64,000 nucleotides of DNA from JABSOG01 sp041583135 (GCA_041583135.1 JBFHGJ010000001.1:1-64000); one strand, 5' to 3'. Counted from the stretch's first letter, positions 44,012 to 53,182 are shown. Numbers and translations: made by a program. The notes: generated by a model from the sequence alone, not told the origin.

Positions 44012-44476
44012 ATGTTGAAAGTTTTAATAAAAGCATCACTGGTCGGTGCCGCTGTGTTATTGACCGGGTGCGAAAGTATTGTTGACAAACATGTCGAGTG
44101 GGAAACCGTCGAACCCAGTGTTTATCCTATTATCAAAGCGGTCGGTTACGCACCCATCAGTTTGCAAAAAGGCCAGTCAGAGTCACAGAAAATGATCCTT
44201 GCTATTCGCTCGTCTAAACTCGATGCCTATCGTGAACTGGCCGAGCAAGTATATGGTCATTCTATTGACGCCTCTACTACGGTTAAGGGTATGGTGGCAA
44301 GAAACGACAACTTAAAGGCTAGAGTCAACGGCTTGATTCGCGGCGCCAGAGTGGTAAAAAACTACGCCCTTGGCGATATTTATACCACAGAGCTTGAGCT
44401 TGATATGAAGGTGGTTTACGCCATCTACAACTCGCAAAAGCGTGAACGACGTTTGAAAAACGTGCGTTATTATTAA
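44012..44476 (+). CDS. flgP: Flagellar lipoprotein FlgP (LPP20 family)
   Basis: A 154-aa lipoprotein with signal MLKVLIKASLVGAAVLLTGC (lipobox LTGC). Body: GYAPISLQKGQSESQKMILAIRSSKLDAYRELAEQVYG and the RGARVVKNYALGDIYTTELELDMKVVY segment, matching LPP20/FlgP. ATG 44012 is chosen because it starts the signal peptide and has GGAGG upstream (11 bases); an in-frame TTG at 43979 would add unlikely residues. In Vibrio FlgP is an outer-membrane component of the H-ring complex. Confidence 0.92.
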   Translation: MLKVLIKASLVGAAVLLTGCESIVDKHVEWETVEPSVYPIIKAVGYAPISLQKGQSESQKMILAIRSSKLDAYRELAEQVYGHSIDASTTVKGMVARNDNLKARVNGLIRGARVVKNYALGDIYTTELELDMKVVYAIYNSQKRERRLKNVRYY

Positions 44477-44609
44477 GCCGACTATACGTCAACATCTTAC
44501 CTTACAATGGCGGCAACTCTTGCCGTCGTTGCTACCATCGTACAATATCTACTTTTTCTGAAACCGGATAAATCTATCTTTCTACTGTGAGTGACATCAT
44601 TTGCAGGGG

Positions 44610-44643
44610 AAGCAGGCCCTAAGCTTTTATTGGCCTGCTTTTA
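44610..44643 (+). terminator. Hairpin terminator after flgP, overlapping the flgN end
   Basis: AAGCAGGCC pairs with GGCCTGCTT, and TTTT follows on the plus strand. The right arm is part of the last codons of convergent flgN. Confidence 0.75.
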
Positions 44644-45044
44644 AGGGTATTGGACTTTTTGCCTAACTGATTGTAGGTGGTGGCGGTTTTGTCTTTTCGG
44701 GTGCCAATGATCAGCTCTTGCAACTGTTCGTTGCTCAGCTGTTTGTGTTTGAGAATTTTGCCATTGACTTCATTGAGCTGTTTGAGGTTTAACAGCTCTG
44801 CATCGATTTTAGCTTTTAAGGCGTGGATATCATCGCTGTCGAAGTCGGCGGGCTGGAAGCGTTCACTGATCTGTCTGTCGGTTTGTTGCAGTTTATCGAG
44901 GGCTGCGGATTTTTGTTTGGTAATGTCTACGACTTGTTGAGGGTGTCTTGAGGCTAGCGCATCGCGCTCCAAAAGCAACAACTCGTTCAATTGAACGAGT
45001 TGTTGGAATTGTTGCTCAAGCAGTAAGAGAAGAGAAGTCGTCAT
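44619..45044 (-). CDS. flgN: Flagellar export chaperone FlgN
   Basis: A 141-aa helical protein of FlgN type, chaperone of the hook-filament junction proteins FlgK and FlgL. It is Gln/Leu-rich with a coiled coil (LLLLLEQQFQQLVQLNELLLLERDALASRHPQ, partly shown) and ends RPIKA. Placed 12 bases after flgM, same operon. Confidence 0.9.
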   Translation of the reverse strand: MTTSLLLLLEQQFQQLVQLNELLLLERDALASRHPQQVVDITKQKSAALDKLQQTDRQISERFQPADFDSDDIHALKAKIDAELLNLKQLNEVNGKILKHKQLSNEQLQELIIGTRKDKTATTYNQLGKKSNTLKSRPIKA

Positions 45045-45056
45045 TACTTAATCGGC

Positions 45057-45389
45057 CTAGTTAAATAGGTCAGATTCGAAGTTGGCTAATTTCTCAGCCA
45101 ATCGCTGAATGTTAACTTCGTACTTGCCTTCTGCAATCGCTTTTTTAATGTTATCAACTTTTTGTTGATCGACGCCCGATGCATTGCTCGCTTTTTGCTG
45201 CAATTTGTTAAACTGCTGCGCTTGTGGCGTTAAGGATACAGAATCCTGGCTGCGGGTCGTGGACTGCTGCTGCATGGTCGCTTGTTGCGTTGCTTGCTGG
45301 CGAACCTGCGTTTGCTGCTCGGCTTTGTCGGTATTTACTTGGGTATTACCGACTTGACCCCCCGATAAGTTATTGAAATTTACAGACAT
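45057..45389 (-). CDS. flgM: Anti-sigma-28 factor FlgM
   Basis: A 110-aa protein that holds FliA (sigma-28) inactive until it is exported through the completed hook. The N-terminal half is Gln/Thr-rich and disordered; the C-terminal half, SVSLTPQAQQFNKLQQ, VDQQKVDNIKKAIAEGKYEVNIQRLAEKLANFE, is the FliA-binding helix region. A sigma-28 promoter lies upstream, giving the known autoregulatory loop. Confidence 0.95.
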   Translation of the reverse strand: MSVNFNNLSGGQVGNTQVNTDKAEQQTQVRQQATQQATMQQQSTTRSQDSVSLTPQAQQFNKLQQKASNASGVDQQKVDNIKKAIAEGKYEVNIQRLAEKLANFESDLFN

Positions 45390-45430
45390 TTGAATAACCT
45401 CACACTTCTCTTTTCACTCTCGTACTATTG

Positions 45431-45457
45431 TTAACGGCCAACGGGGCTAAATCTTTA
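45431..45457 (-). promoter_or_regulatory. Sigma-28 promoter of flgM
   Basis: On the minus strand TAAAGATT, 11-base spacer, GCCGTTAA (45438-45431). Spacing is exact, and one base of each box differs from the ideal. Confidence 0.75.
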
Positions 45458-45542
45458 GCATTTTTTTCAAAAAAAATCGCTTTTTTTGCGGTAATTTTGT
45501 CTGCTATCGCTATCACCTTGAAACCGTTGTAATTGTATCCCG

Positions 45543-46271
45543 TTAGAGGTTAACTTCAACCCGATTGACGGCAACCACTGTGGCTTTAATCCGCTTGCTG
45601 GTTCTTTGGTTGAGTATAGCAATATTATCGCCCAAACTCCCGTTTTGTTGAGAAATTCCTGTGGTTTTTACCTGTAGGCCGTTGAGCTTGGCCACCACGG
45701 TCACCGAATCGCCCTTACAAACTAGGCAAACTTGACGCAAAGTGACGGCTTGACCGGCGGCGACATAGCGACTTATCTTGGCGCCAATCAAAGGACTTGG
45801 CTCTTTGAGCGTCTGGCCACGGATTTGTGAAATATCGACCATCATGGTGCTGACATTGTCTTCGCTGATCACCGTGCCAGGAGCCAAAGTGGTGCGCGAT
45901 ACCACAACGGGGATCATTTGTTTGATCCTGACCTGTACATAGAGGTTCCAGCCGACATCATCAGGACAGCGCAGTAGCACTGTGGTTTGCTTTGACAAAG
46001 TTGCGCTACCGGGAATGCTTATCTGCAATGGTGCGGCACAGGGTTTGATGTTGATCCGCTTGTCCAGCGGCAAGGTGTGGTACTCGGTTTTACCTTCTTG
46101 CGGCGGTGGAAATAGGTTTTCCACATATTGCTGGGCCATCGCTTCGATCTGCTCTGCATTGTAGCTTTGAAGGGTTTGCTCAGTGGATTGAACACTGATG
46201 CTCAGCAGTGCAAGCACAGCGTAAGCGGCAAAATAATGTGACTTTACAATAAATTTTTTCAACTTTTTCAT
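45543..46271 (-). CDS. flgA: Flagellar P-ring assembly chaperone FlgA
   Basis: A 242-aa periplasmic chaperone for FlgI. Signal peptide with membrane stretch near 12-28, then SAF domain (VVVSRTTLAPGTVISEDNV, LIGAKISRYVAAGQAVTLRQV) and the C-terminal DSVTVVAKLNGLQVKTTGISQQNGSLGD, all family features. It is divergent from cheV, as in Vibrio and Shewanella. Confidence 0.94.
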   Translation of the reverse strand: MKKLKKFIVKSHYFAAYAVLALLSISVQSTEQTLQSYNAEQIEAMAQQYVENLFPPPQEGKTEYHTLPLDKRINIKPCAAPLQISIPGSATLSKQTTVLLRCPDDVGWNLYVQVRIKQMIPVVVSRTTLAPGTVISEDNVSTMMVDISQIRGQTLKEPSPLIGAKISRYVAAGQAVTLRQVCLVCKGDSVTVVAKLNGLQVKTTGISQQNGSLGDNIAILNQRTSKRIKATVVAVNRVEVNL

Positions 46272-46426
46272 GACGTTTTACTATGCTTTAAGGACAATAC
46301 GCGATATATAATATTGACAGCGTCAATTTTATGTCGCTCAATTTGGTTTCTCCGGGGCGTTTGTCGTATCAATGCCGTATTCAAACGAACAAACCATTGT
46401 TTTTTATTGATTTGGCATTGTATTAT

Positions 46427-46440
46427 GCAATCATTATTCC
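46427..46440 (-). promoter_or_regulatory. Possible sigma-54 promoter of flgA
   Basis: Minus strand TTGGAATAATGATTGCAT: GG at 46440-46439, ten bases, GC at 46428-46427. The -12 region (TTGCA) is perfect and the -24 region is weaker. The leader to flgA would be about 144 bases. Confidence 0.4.
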
Positions 46441-46478
46441 AAATGACTACGACAACTTTATAAAGATAGGGGTCTACT

Positions 46479-47408
46479 ATGGCGGGTGTACTTGATTCGG
46501 TTAACCAGCGAACACAATTGGTTGGTGCCAACCGACTGGAATTGTTGTTGTTCAAACTGCGTGGTAACCAGCGCTACGGCATCAATGTATTCAAAGTCAG
46601 AGAAGTGTTGCAATGCCCACCGTTGACCCAAATTCCTAAGCAAAATCATTTGGTTAAAGGTGTCGCCTATATCCGTGGTCAAACCATTTCAGTGATTGAT
46701 TTAAGTTCTGCCACCGGCGGTAGACCGTTAGAAGACCTTTCGACTGCATTTATTATTATTGCCGAGTACAATCGGGCGGTGCAGGGCTTTTTAGTCGAGT
46801 CGGTAGAACGGATTATCAATCTCAACTGGGGTGATGTGATGCCGCCACCAAAAGGTGCCGGTAAGCAAAGCTATCTGACTGCGGTGACCGAGGTCGATAA
46901 TGAACTGATCGAAATTTTGGATGTTGAAAAGATTCTCGATGAAATCGCGCCTCAACAAACTCAAGTCTCTAATGAGCTGGCTCATGATCCTGAGATCAAA
47001 CAAGATCTCGGTGAGCGTATCATTCTCATTGCCGACGACTCGGCGGTGGCACGTAATCAGGTGAAAAGGGCGCTTGAACCCCTTGGCATTGAAATGGTGC
47101 TGGCGAAAAACGGCCGCGATGCCCTAGATCAACTCAGAGCCTATGCCGACCAGTGTCAATCTAGTGTCACCGAAAAGGTGGGCCTTTTGATCTCAGACAT
47201 CGAAATGCCAGAAATGGACGGCTATACCTTGGCCGCAGAGATCCGCTCAAGTCCAAAACTTCAGCAATTGCATATTATTTTGCACACTTCACTAAGTGGG
47301 GTATTTAACCACGCGATGGTGGAAAAGGTCGGTGCCAATGACTTCATTGCCAAGTTCAATCCTGATGATTTGGCCTCGGCGGTGAAAAAATGGTTGCACG
47401 TCGATTAA
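46479..47408 (+). CDS. cheV: Chemotaxis protein CheV
   Basis: A 309-aa CheW-receiver fusion coupling receptors to CheA. CheW domain about 20-160 (YGINVFKVREVLQCPPLTQIP, GQTISVIDLSSATGGRPL); receiver about 180-305 with LIADDSAVARNQVKRAL and phospho-acceptor Asp in LLISDIEMPEMDGYT. AGGGG precedes the ATG by 6-9 bases. The typical cheV-cheR pair precedes flgB in Shewanella. Confidence 0.95.
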   Translation: MAGVLDSVNQRTQLVGANRLELLLFKLRGNQRYGINVFKVREVLQCPPLTQIPKQNHLVKGVAYIRGQTISVIDLSSATGGRPLEDLSTAFIIIAEYNRAVQGFLVESVERIINLNWGDVMPPPKGAGKQSYLTAVTEVDNELIEILDVEKILDEIAPQQTQVSNELAHDPEIKQDLGERIILIADDSAVARNQVKRALEPLGIEMVLAKNGRDALDQLRAYADQCQSSVTEKVGLLISDIEMPEMDGYTLAAEIRSSPKLQQLHIILHTSLSGVFNHAMVEKVGANDFIAKFNPDDLASAVKKWLHVD

Positions 47409-47551
47409 CTCGACGGGGCTATCGCATTTTACCTCAAAGTGGTAGAGTGGGTATGAAATGATGGGCGGCTTGCCCAAATAAGCACCTATAAAGCACAGTC
47501 TTGGATGATGTGCCTATTAAGCTAAACATGTTGAGTACAGGTTGATAGATA

Positions 47552-48382
47552 GTGACGGATAAACAGCTAGACGGTGGTGAGTACACGCGCTTTAGAAATT
47601 TTCTAGAGCAGCAATGTGGTATCGTCTTAGGTGAGAACAAATTATATCTGGTTAAAAGTCGCTTAGCACCATTGATGAGTCGCTTTGGTGTGACGTCTTT
47701 GTCTGAGCTGATCAGCCGTACGCTGCAACCGATGGAAAGACAATTGCGATCGGCGGTGGTTGATGCGATGACCACCAATGAAACTTTGTGGTTTCGTGAT
47801 ACCTATCCGTTTGACCTGTTGAAAAACAAGTTGCTGCCTGAGCTGTTGGCGAAAAAGTCGCAGTTGAAAATCTGGTCGGCGGCATCTTCTTCAGGGCAGG
47901 AGCCTTATTCTATTGCGATGACGGTGGCCGAGTATCAGGCCAGTAATTCTCGCGCCGCTGGTGCCAACGTCAGTATCCTCGGCACCGATATCTCCAATAC
48001 TATGCTGGATTTATGTAAGCAGGCCAAGTATGACGGTTTGGCTTTGGCCCGTGGTCTGTCGATGGAAAGGAAGACAAAATTCTTCCAACCTTGTGAGAAT
48101 GAATTGATGCAGGTGAAGGACAATATTCGCCGCATGACAAATTTTCGCCACCTCAATCTACTCGATAACTATACGTTATTAGGCAAGTTCGACATCATCT
48201 TTTGCCGTAATGTATTGATTTATTTCTCCCCTCAAGTGAAAGCTCAAATCATTGAAAAGTTCTCTAAGTCTTTGAATGATAATGGCTATCTATTCTTGGG
48301 TGCATCAGAGTCCATGTCTGGGCTATCTGATAAATTCAATATGGTCCGTTGCACCCCGGGCATTATTTATCAGAAAAAATAA
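47552..48382 (+). CDS. cheR: Chemotaxis protein methyltransferase CheR
   Basis: A 276-aa SAM-dependent methylase of receptor glutamates. GTG start at 47552. The N-terminal all-helical CheR domain is followed by the catalytic domain with LRSAVVDAMTTNETLWFRD, IWSAASSSGQEPYSIAM (SAM motif), DISNTMLDLC and DIIFCRNVLIYFSPQVK. Ends just before the flgB promoter. Confidence 0.95.
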   Translation: MTDKQLDGGEYTRFRNFLEQQCGIVLGENKLYLVKSRLAPLMSRFGVTSLSELISRTLQPMERQLRSAVVDAMTTNETLWFRDTYPFDLLKNKLLPELLAKKSQLKIWSAASSSGQEPYSIAMTVAEYQASNSRAAGANVSILGTDISNTMLDLCKQAKYDGLALARGLSMERKTKFFQPCENELMQVKDNIRRMTNFRHLNLLDNYTLLGKFDIIFCRNVLIYFSPQVKAQIIEKFSKSLNDNGYLFLGASESMSGLSDKFNMVRCTPGIIYQKK

Positions 48383-48385
48383 AAT

Positions 48386-48401
48386 TGGTCTGCTAATTGC
48401 T
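48386..48401 (+). promoter_or_regulatory. Sigma-54 promoter of flgB
   Basis: TTGGTCTG-CTAA-TTGCTT: GG at 48387-48388, ten bases, GC at 48399-48400. It begins the flgBCDE unit; start near 48412 gives a leader of about 26 bases. Confidence 0.7.
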
Positions 48402-48437
48402 TAAGTTTATTCACGTTGATATTCGTGAGTAAAAATT

Positions 48438-48836
48438 ATGGCGATCAATTTTGATAAAGCATTTGGTGTGCACCAACACACCATGCTCATCCGCTCGAAA
48501 CGAGCGGAAGTTCTCTCAAGCAATATTGCCAATGCCGATACGCCAAACTATAAGGCCAAGGACATTGATTTTGCGCAAATGATGAAAAAAGCCCAAGGCC
48601 AGCAAAGTCAGGGGCAGATGTACATCACTCACGAAAGACATTTCAAAATACCATCGGTAGGTCAATCCGACACCCTTTATACCGTGCCCAATCAGCCGGA
48701 TACCGGGGATGGCAATACTGTTGACGTTCAGCTGGAAAGAAACAAGTTCATCGAAAACTCAATGGAATATCAAGCCAGTGTCAACTTTCTTGGTGGCAAG
48801 ATCCGTGGCCTTAAAAAAGCATTATCAGGACAGTAA
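48438..48836 (+). CDS. flgB: Flagellar proximal rod protein FlgB
   Basis: A 132-aa rod subunit. SSNIANADTPNYKAKDIDF is the conserved rod signature and GGKIRGLKKALSGQ the C-terminal helix. No Sec signal is present, as expected for a type III-exported rod subunit. Followed by flgC after a 2-base gap. Confidence 0.94.
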   Translation: MAINFDKAFGVHQHTMLIRSKRAEVLSSNIANADTPNYKAKDIDFAQMMKKAQGQQSQGQMYITHERHFKIPSVGQSDTLYTVPNQPDTGDGNTVDVQLERNKFIENSMEYQASVNFLGGKIRGLKKALSGQ

Positions 48837-48838
48837 TT

Positions 48839-49261
48839 ATGAGCTTATATAACGTATTTAATATTGCGGGCACGGGCATGAGTGCTCAATCGGTTAGGTT
48901 GAACACCACCGCCAGTAACATTGCCAATGCCAATACCGTTTCCAGTAGTGTCGATGAGACCTATCGTGCTCGCCATCCGGTTTTTGCCGCCGAGCTGACA
49001 AAAGCTGCCACCGAGCAACAAGGGGAGTCTGTTGGCGTTGCCGTTAAAGGTATCGTCGAGAGTGATGACCCGTTAAAAATCGAATATTCGCCGAATCACC
49101 CCATGGCTGACAAGGATGGCTATATCTACAAGCCCAATGTCAATGTGATGGAAGAAATGGCCAATATGATCTCCGCGTCGAGAACTTATCAGACCAATGT
49201 ACAAGTTGCCGATGCGGCAAAGAGTATGTTGCAAAAAACCATTTCACTTGGGCAACGCTAA
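48839..49261 (+). CDS. flgC: Flagellar proximal rod protein FlgC
   Basis: A 140-aa rod subunit with ASNIANANTVSSSVDETYRARHPVF and the C-terminal KPNVNVMEEMANMISASRTYQTNVQVADAAKSML helix (matched in parts). Ends normally. Start follows flgB by two bases, so the two are coupled. Confidence 0.94.
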   Translation: MSLYNVFNIAGTGMSAQSVRLNTTASNIANANTVSSSVDETYRARHPVFAAELTKAATEQQGESVGVAVKGIVESDDPLKIEYSPNHPMADKDGYIYKPNVNVMEEMANMISASRTYQTNVQVADAAKSMLQKTISLGQR

Positions 49262-49303
49262 CGCGTCGTTATTTTGACGATTAGATGATTTGAGGTAACA
49301 GTC

Positions 49304-49987
49304 GTGAATTCAGTATCAAATAGTGTAATTGACGGGTTGCGTAACAACCCTTCGACAGCGACCAATAACGCTGCCAACAATAACGGCGCACTGGAACAAT
49401 CGGATTTCTTTGCGTTGTTGACCCAGCAACTGTCGTATCAAGATCCCACCAAGCCGGTGGAAAACGATCAGATGATCTCGCAAATGACCAGCTTCAGTAT
49501 GGCCGATGGTATTACCGGTTTGAATAAGAGCTTTGAGAATTTTGCCGCTTCTATGACGTCCAATCAGGCGTTGCAGGCATCCTCTTTGGTTGGACAGAAA
49601 GTGTTGGTGCCGGGCAATGAGGTGTCAAAAAACGGTGAAGAGGGCGTCAGTGGCGTCTTTGCTCTGCCGGTCAGTGGCCAGAACATGCAGCTGAGGGTGG
49701 AGGATAAAGCCGGTCAGTTGATCAAAACCGTTGATTTAGGGTCCTTCCCACCGGGTAAGTATCGCTTTGAATGGGATGGTACCGACAACAATGGCAATGC
49801 TGCGCCGATGGGCGAATACTCGCTTAGCGTATCAGGCCAGGTCGGCAACAAGAGTGAGTCTTTGCCACTTTCGACCTATGCCCATGTGCAGAGTGTCAGT
49901 TTAGGTGCCAATGGTTCGGGTATTACCATCAATACCAACAACGGCGCAATTAAACTGTCCGATGTTGAAGAGATTGGCGAAGGCTAG
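49304..49987 (+). CDS. flgD: Flagellar hook capping protein FlgD
   Basis: A 227-aa hook assembly scaffold. GTG start with GAGG 8 bases before it. The N-terminal FALLTQQLSYQDPTKPVENDQMISQMTSFS and the FlgD Ig-like fold (GKYRFEWDGTDNNGNAAPMGEYSLSV) fit the family. No Sec signal is present, as for a substrate of the flagellar export apparatus. Confidence 0.94.
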   Translation: MNSVSNSVIDGLRNNPSTATNNAANNNGALEQSDFFALLTQQLSYQDPTKPVENDQMISQMTSFSMADGITGLNKSFENFAASMTSNQALQASSLVGQKVLVPGNEVSKNGEEGVSGVFALPVSGQNMQLRVEDKAGQLIKTVDLGSFPPGKYRFEWDGTDNNGNAAPMGEYSLSVSGQVGNKSESLPLSTYAHVQSVSLGANGSGITINTNNGAIKLSDVEEIGEG

Positions 49988-50086
49988 CACAGATAGCCTA
50001 CGCAACATTGAATTTTTATAGCCGAATAACGATTCGGGTAACCACTAAGATAAAAGTCGCGGTATAAGCGAAAATCGAGGTAGATT

Positions 50087-51424
50087 ATGAGTTTTGGTAT
50101 AGCACTTAGCGGGATCTCCGCCGCACAAAAAGACTTGGATACAACCGCCAATAACATTTCCAACGTCAACACTACGGGATTTAAAGAATCTCGTGCCGAG
50201 TTTGCCAACGTCTATGCGACGTCTATATTCAGCTCGGGTAAAACGAAAGTCGGTGACGGTGTATCGACATCGCAAGTGGCTCAGCAGTTTCACCAAGGTG
50301 CGTTAGAGTTCACCAATAACTCACTGGATCTGGCCATCACTGGTGACGGCTTTTTTGCCATGACGCCGGATCTGGCTTCACGTGATATGACCTTTACCCG
50401 TGCCGGTGCGTTTAAGCTGAACAAAGACAATTTTATTGTCGATAGCAAGGGCAACTTCCTGCAAGGGTTTCAAACTGACCCGAGTACCGGGGCTACCACA
50501 TCTGTCAGCTTAACCACGACGACGGCTATTCAGATCCCGGATTCTGCCGGTGCACCGCGTTCGACAGACAATGTTTATATTTCGATGAACCTCGATTCGC
50601 GCGAACAAGCGCCGACAGTCGCGCCTTTTAACGCAACCGATTTGACCACATATAACTCGTCAACCTCAACGACCATTTATGATAGCTTGGGTGAGGCGCA
50701 TGTTTTGGGTGTCTACTTCGTCAAAGGACCTGCTGCAACACCAAACTTGTGGAATGTGCATCTAACCATCGACGGCACTGACTTATCTAGCCTTGCCGGT
50801 TCAGGTGTTGGTGGTGGTGTTGCCGGTACGCCTGTCGCGCCGCTCCAGTTTACCGCTTCAGGTCAGCCAAATACCGCGCCTGCGCCATTTCCTGATATCA
50901 CCTTAATCGGTGGTACGGTTGCCAACTCGATTTCATCTATTTTGACCAATGGGGCGACCTTCCCGGACCAGATGACGGTCAACTGGTCTGATGAATCTGG
51001 TACCAAGCAGCCGACTCAGTACGCATCGAAATTTGAAGTCAACAGTTTAGAACAAGATGGTGCCACCGTGGGACGTTTGACCGGGATTGATATCGATGCC
51101 GGTGGTAAGGTTGTTGCCTCTTACAGTAATGGTGATTCTTCTTTCTTAGGCCAGATTGCCATTGCCCGTTTCGGTAACGTACAAGGCTTGCGCCAAGTCG
51201 GTAACACGGCTTGGAAGAAAAGCTTAGATTCTGGTGAACCGCTCGCAGGTGAAGCAAACACCGGTACTTTCGGCTCTATTGAAGCTTCTGCGTTAGAGAC
51301 ATCCAATGTCAACCTGACCAATGAGCTGGTGGACTTGATCTCGGCGCAGCGAAACTTCCAAGCCAACTCAAGGGCATTGGAGGTCAACAGTACCTTGCAA
51401 CAAACGGTCTTGCAGATCCGATAA
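50087..51424 (+). CDS. flgE: Flagellar hook protein FlgE
   Basis: A 445-aa hook subunit. MSFGIALSGISAAQKDLDTTANNISNVNTTGFKESR is the N-terminal flagellar rod/hook signature (read in parts), and SALETSNVNLTNELVDLISAQRNFQANSRALEVNS the C-terminal. A Thr/Ser/Pro-rich variable middle domain. GAGG lies 8 bases before the ATG. Confidence 0.95.
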   Translation: MSFGIALSGISAAQKDLDTTANNISNVNTTGFKESRAEFANVYATSIFSSGKTKVGDGVSTSQVAQQFHQGALEFTNNSLDLAITGDGFFAMTPDLASRDMTFTRAGAFKLNKDNFIVDSKGNFLQGFQTDPSTGATTSVSLTTTTAIQIPDSAGAPRSTDNVYISMNLDSREQAPTVAPFNATDLTTYNSSTSTTIYDSLGEAHVLGVYFVKGPAATPNLWNVHLTIDGTDLSSLAGSGVGGGVAGTPVAPLQFTASGQPNTAPAPFPDITLIGGTVANSISSILTNGATFPDQMTVNWSDESGTKQPTQYASKFEVNSLEQDGATVGRLTGIDIDAGGKVVASYSNGDSSFLGQIAIARFGNVQGLRQVGNTAWKKSLDSGEPLAGEANTGTFGSIEASALETSNVNLTNELVDLISAQRNFQANSRALEVNSTLQQTVLQIR

Positions 51425-51445
51425 ACTCGGCTGCACTTTAGTTCG

Positions 51446-51468
51446 AAAGGCCGCCTTGGCGGCCTTTT
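51446..51468 (+). terminator. Hairpin after flgE
   Basis: AAAGGCCGCC and GGCGGCCTTT around a two-base loop, followed by TCC. It ends the flgBCDE unit before the flgF promoter. Confidence 0.75.
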
Positions 51469-51549
51469 CCTTGATAGCCGTCTACCCCTCGTTATATTTT
51501 CTCCATTTTTCGTCTTTTTTCTCTACTTTTCCCCGCGTCAAAATCTTTT

Positions 51550-51565
51550 GGCACTCATATTGCTT
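51550..51565 (+). promoter_or_regulatory. Sigma-54 promoter of flgF
   Basis: TGGCACT-CATA-TTGCTT: GG at 51551-51552, ten bases, GC at 51563-51564, almost perfect. Start near 51576. Confidence 0.85.
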
Positions 51566-51614
51566 ATATCTAGTTATGTTGAATTTATGGTCGAAAGTGT
51601 CAAAGAGGTGACCT

Positions 51615-52358
51615 ATGGATCGAATGCTGTATATCGCTACTAGCGGCGCCACGCAAAACCTAAATGCCATTTCGGTGCGTGCGAACAACTTAGCCAACGT
51701 CAAAACCAACGGGTTTAAAGCCGATTTGGAGCAGGCGCGCTCAATGCAGGCATTCGGCGAAGGCTTACCGACACGAGTGTTTGCCATGACCGAAAGCCCA
51801 AGTCAAAACTTTGACGGCGGCGCATTGATGACCACAGGACGTGATTTGGATATCGCCGTTGAAGGTAATGGTTGGATTGCGGTGCAGGATAAGCAAGGCA
51901 ACGAAGCTTATACCCGCAAAGGCAATCTTCAGATCAGCGCCACCGGAATGCTTGAAACCTCAGACGGTCTGATGGTCATGGGCGATGGTGGTCCCATTCA
52001 ATTGCCCGTTCCGGTTGAAAAAGTACAGATCGGTCGTGACGGCACCATTACCGTAAAACCTCAAGGTGCGCCACCAGAGGCCCTTGAAGATATCGACCGG
52101 ATCAAACTGGTAGACCCTGATGGCCCTGAAATAACCAAAGGCAGCGACGGATTGTTTCGTCGTAAAGATGGTGAACTTGCCGAGGCATCTGCCAATGTGA
52201 CATTGGTAAAAGGGGCGCTTGAGACCAGCAACGTAAATGCCATTGAAGAGATGACCAGCATGATTGGCCTACAACGCCAATTTGAAATGCAGGTCAAGAT
52301 GATGAAGACCGCCGAAGAGAACGATCAGCATCATAATCAAATCTTTAGAATTGTTTAA
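51615..52358 (+). CDS. flgF: Flagellar basal-body rod protein FlgF
   Basis: A 247-aa rod protein with MDRMLYIATSGATQNLNAISVRANNLANVKTNGFKADLEQA (read in parts) and the C-terminal GALETSNVNAIEEMTSMIGLQRQFEMQVKMMKTAEEND. GAGGTG precedes the ATG. Same operon with flgG, 18 bases away. Confidence 0.94.
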   Translation: MDRMLYIATSGATQNLNAISVRANNLANVKTNGFKADLEQARSMQAFGEGLPTRVFAMTESPSQNFDGGALMTTGRDLDIAVEGNGWIAVQDKQGNEAYTRKGNLQISATGMLETSDGLMVMGDGGPIQLPVPVEKVQIGRDGTITVKPQGAPPEALEDIDRIKLVDPDGPEITKGSDGLFRRKDGELAEASANVTLVKGALETSNVNAIEEMTSMIGLQRQFEMQVKMMKTAEENDQHHNQIFRIV

Positions 52359-52376
52359 TTAAGGTGGAGGTGACTT

Positions 52377-53165
52377 ATGCATCCTGCATTATGGATCAGT
52401 AAAACGGGCCTCGATGCCCAACAAAGAGACATTTCGGTGATCTCCAATAACCTGGCCAACGCCAGCACCGTTGGCTTCAAAAAGAGCCGCGCTGTCTTTG
52501 AAGACCTGTTATATCAAAACATCAATCAGCCGGGCGGACGCTCATCAACCGATACCGAACTGCCCAATGGTTTGATGCTTGGCGCCGGTACCAAAGTCGT
52601 GGCGACACAAAAGAACTTTTCTCAAGGCAACATGCTGACGACTGAAAACCCGCTGGATATCATGATCCAAGGTCATGGTTTTTATGAGATTTTGCAACCT
52701 GACGGGACCATTGCCTACACTCGCAACGGTCAGTTCACCACCAATGACACCGGCCAGCTAGTGACCTCAGGTGCCGGTTTTCAATTACAACCTGCCATTA
52801 CTATTCCACCGGATGCCCAGCAGGTAACCGTGTCGCAAGACGGTCAGGTAACGGTTCGATTACGAGGTACTGCCGATAATGTCGCCGTCGGTCAGATCAC
52901 CGTTTCCAACTTTATCAACCCGGCTGGTCTTGAACCTATTGGTCAAAACCTGTTTGTTGAAACCGCTGTCAGTGGCGCGCCAGTACAGGGGACACCAGGT
53001 CTTGAGGGCTTGGGGACTTTGGTTCAAGGGGCGCTCGAGACTTCAAACGTCAACGTGACCGAAGAATTGGTTAACTTGATTGAGAGTCAGCGGGTTTATG
53101 AAATGAACTCCAAAGTGATCTCATCGGTCGATCAGATGCTTGGTACTGCAATTCAGCAGCTATAA
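52377..53165 (+). CDS. flgG: Flagellar distal rod protein FlgG
   Basis: A 262-aa rod protein, the longest-conserved rod subunit. HPALWISKTGLDAQQRDISVISNNLANASTVGFKKSRAVFEDL matches FlgG (in parts), and LVQGALETSNVNVTEELVNLIESQRVYEMNSKVIS is the C-terminal motif. GGAGGTG before the ATG gives a strong ribosome site. Confidence 0.95.
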   Translation: MHPALWISKTGLDAQQRDISVISNNLANASTVGFKKSRAVFEDLLYQNINQPGGRSSTDTELPNGLMLGAGTKVVATQKNFSQGNMLTTENPLDIMIQGHGFYEILQPDGTIAYTRNGQFTTNDTGQLVTSGAGFQLQPAITIPPDAQQVTVSQDGQVTVRLRGTADNVAVGQITVSNFINPAGLEPIGQNLFVETAVSGAPVQGTPGLEGLGTLVQGALETSNVNVTEELVNLIESQRVYEMNSKVISSVDQMLGTAIQQL

Positions 53166-53182
53166 CGCTTAAGGGGGCTTCG

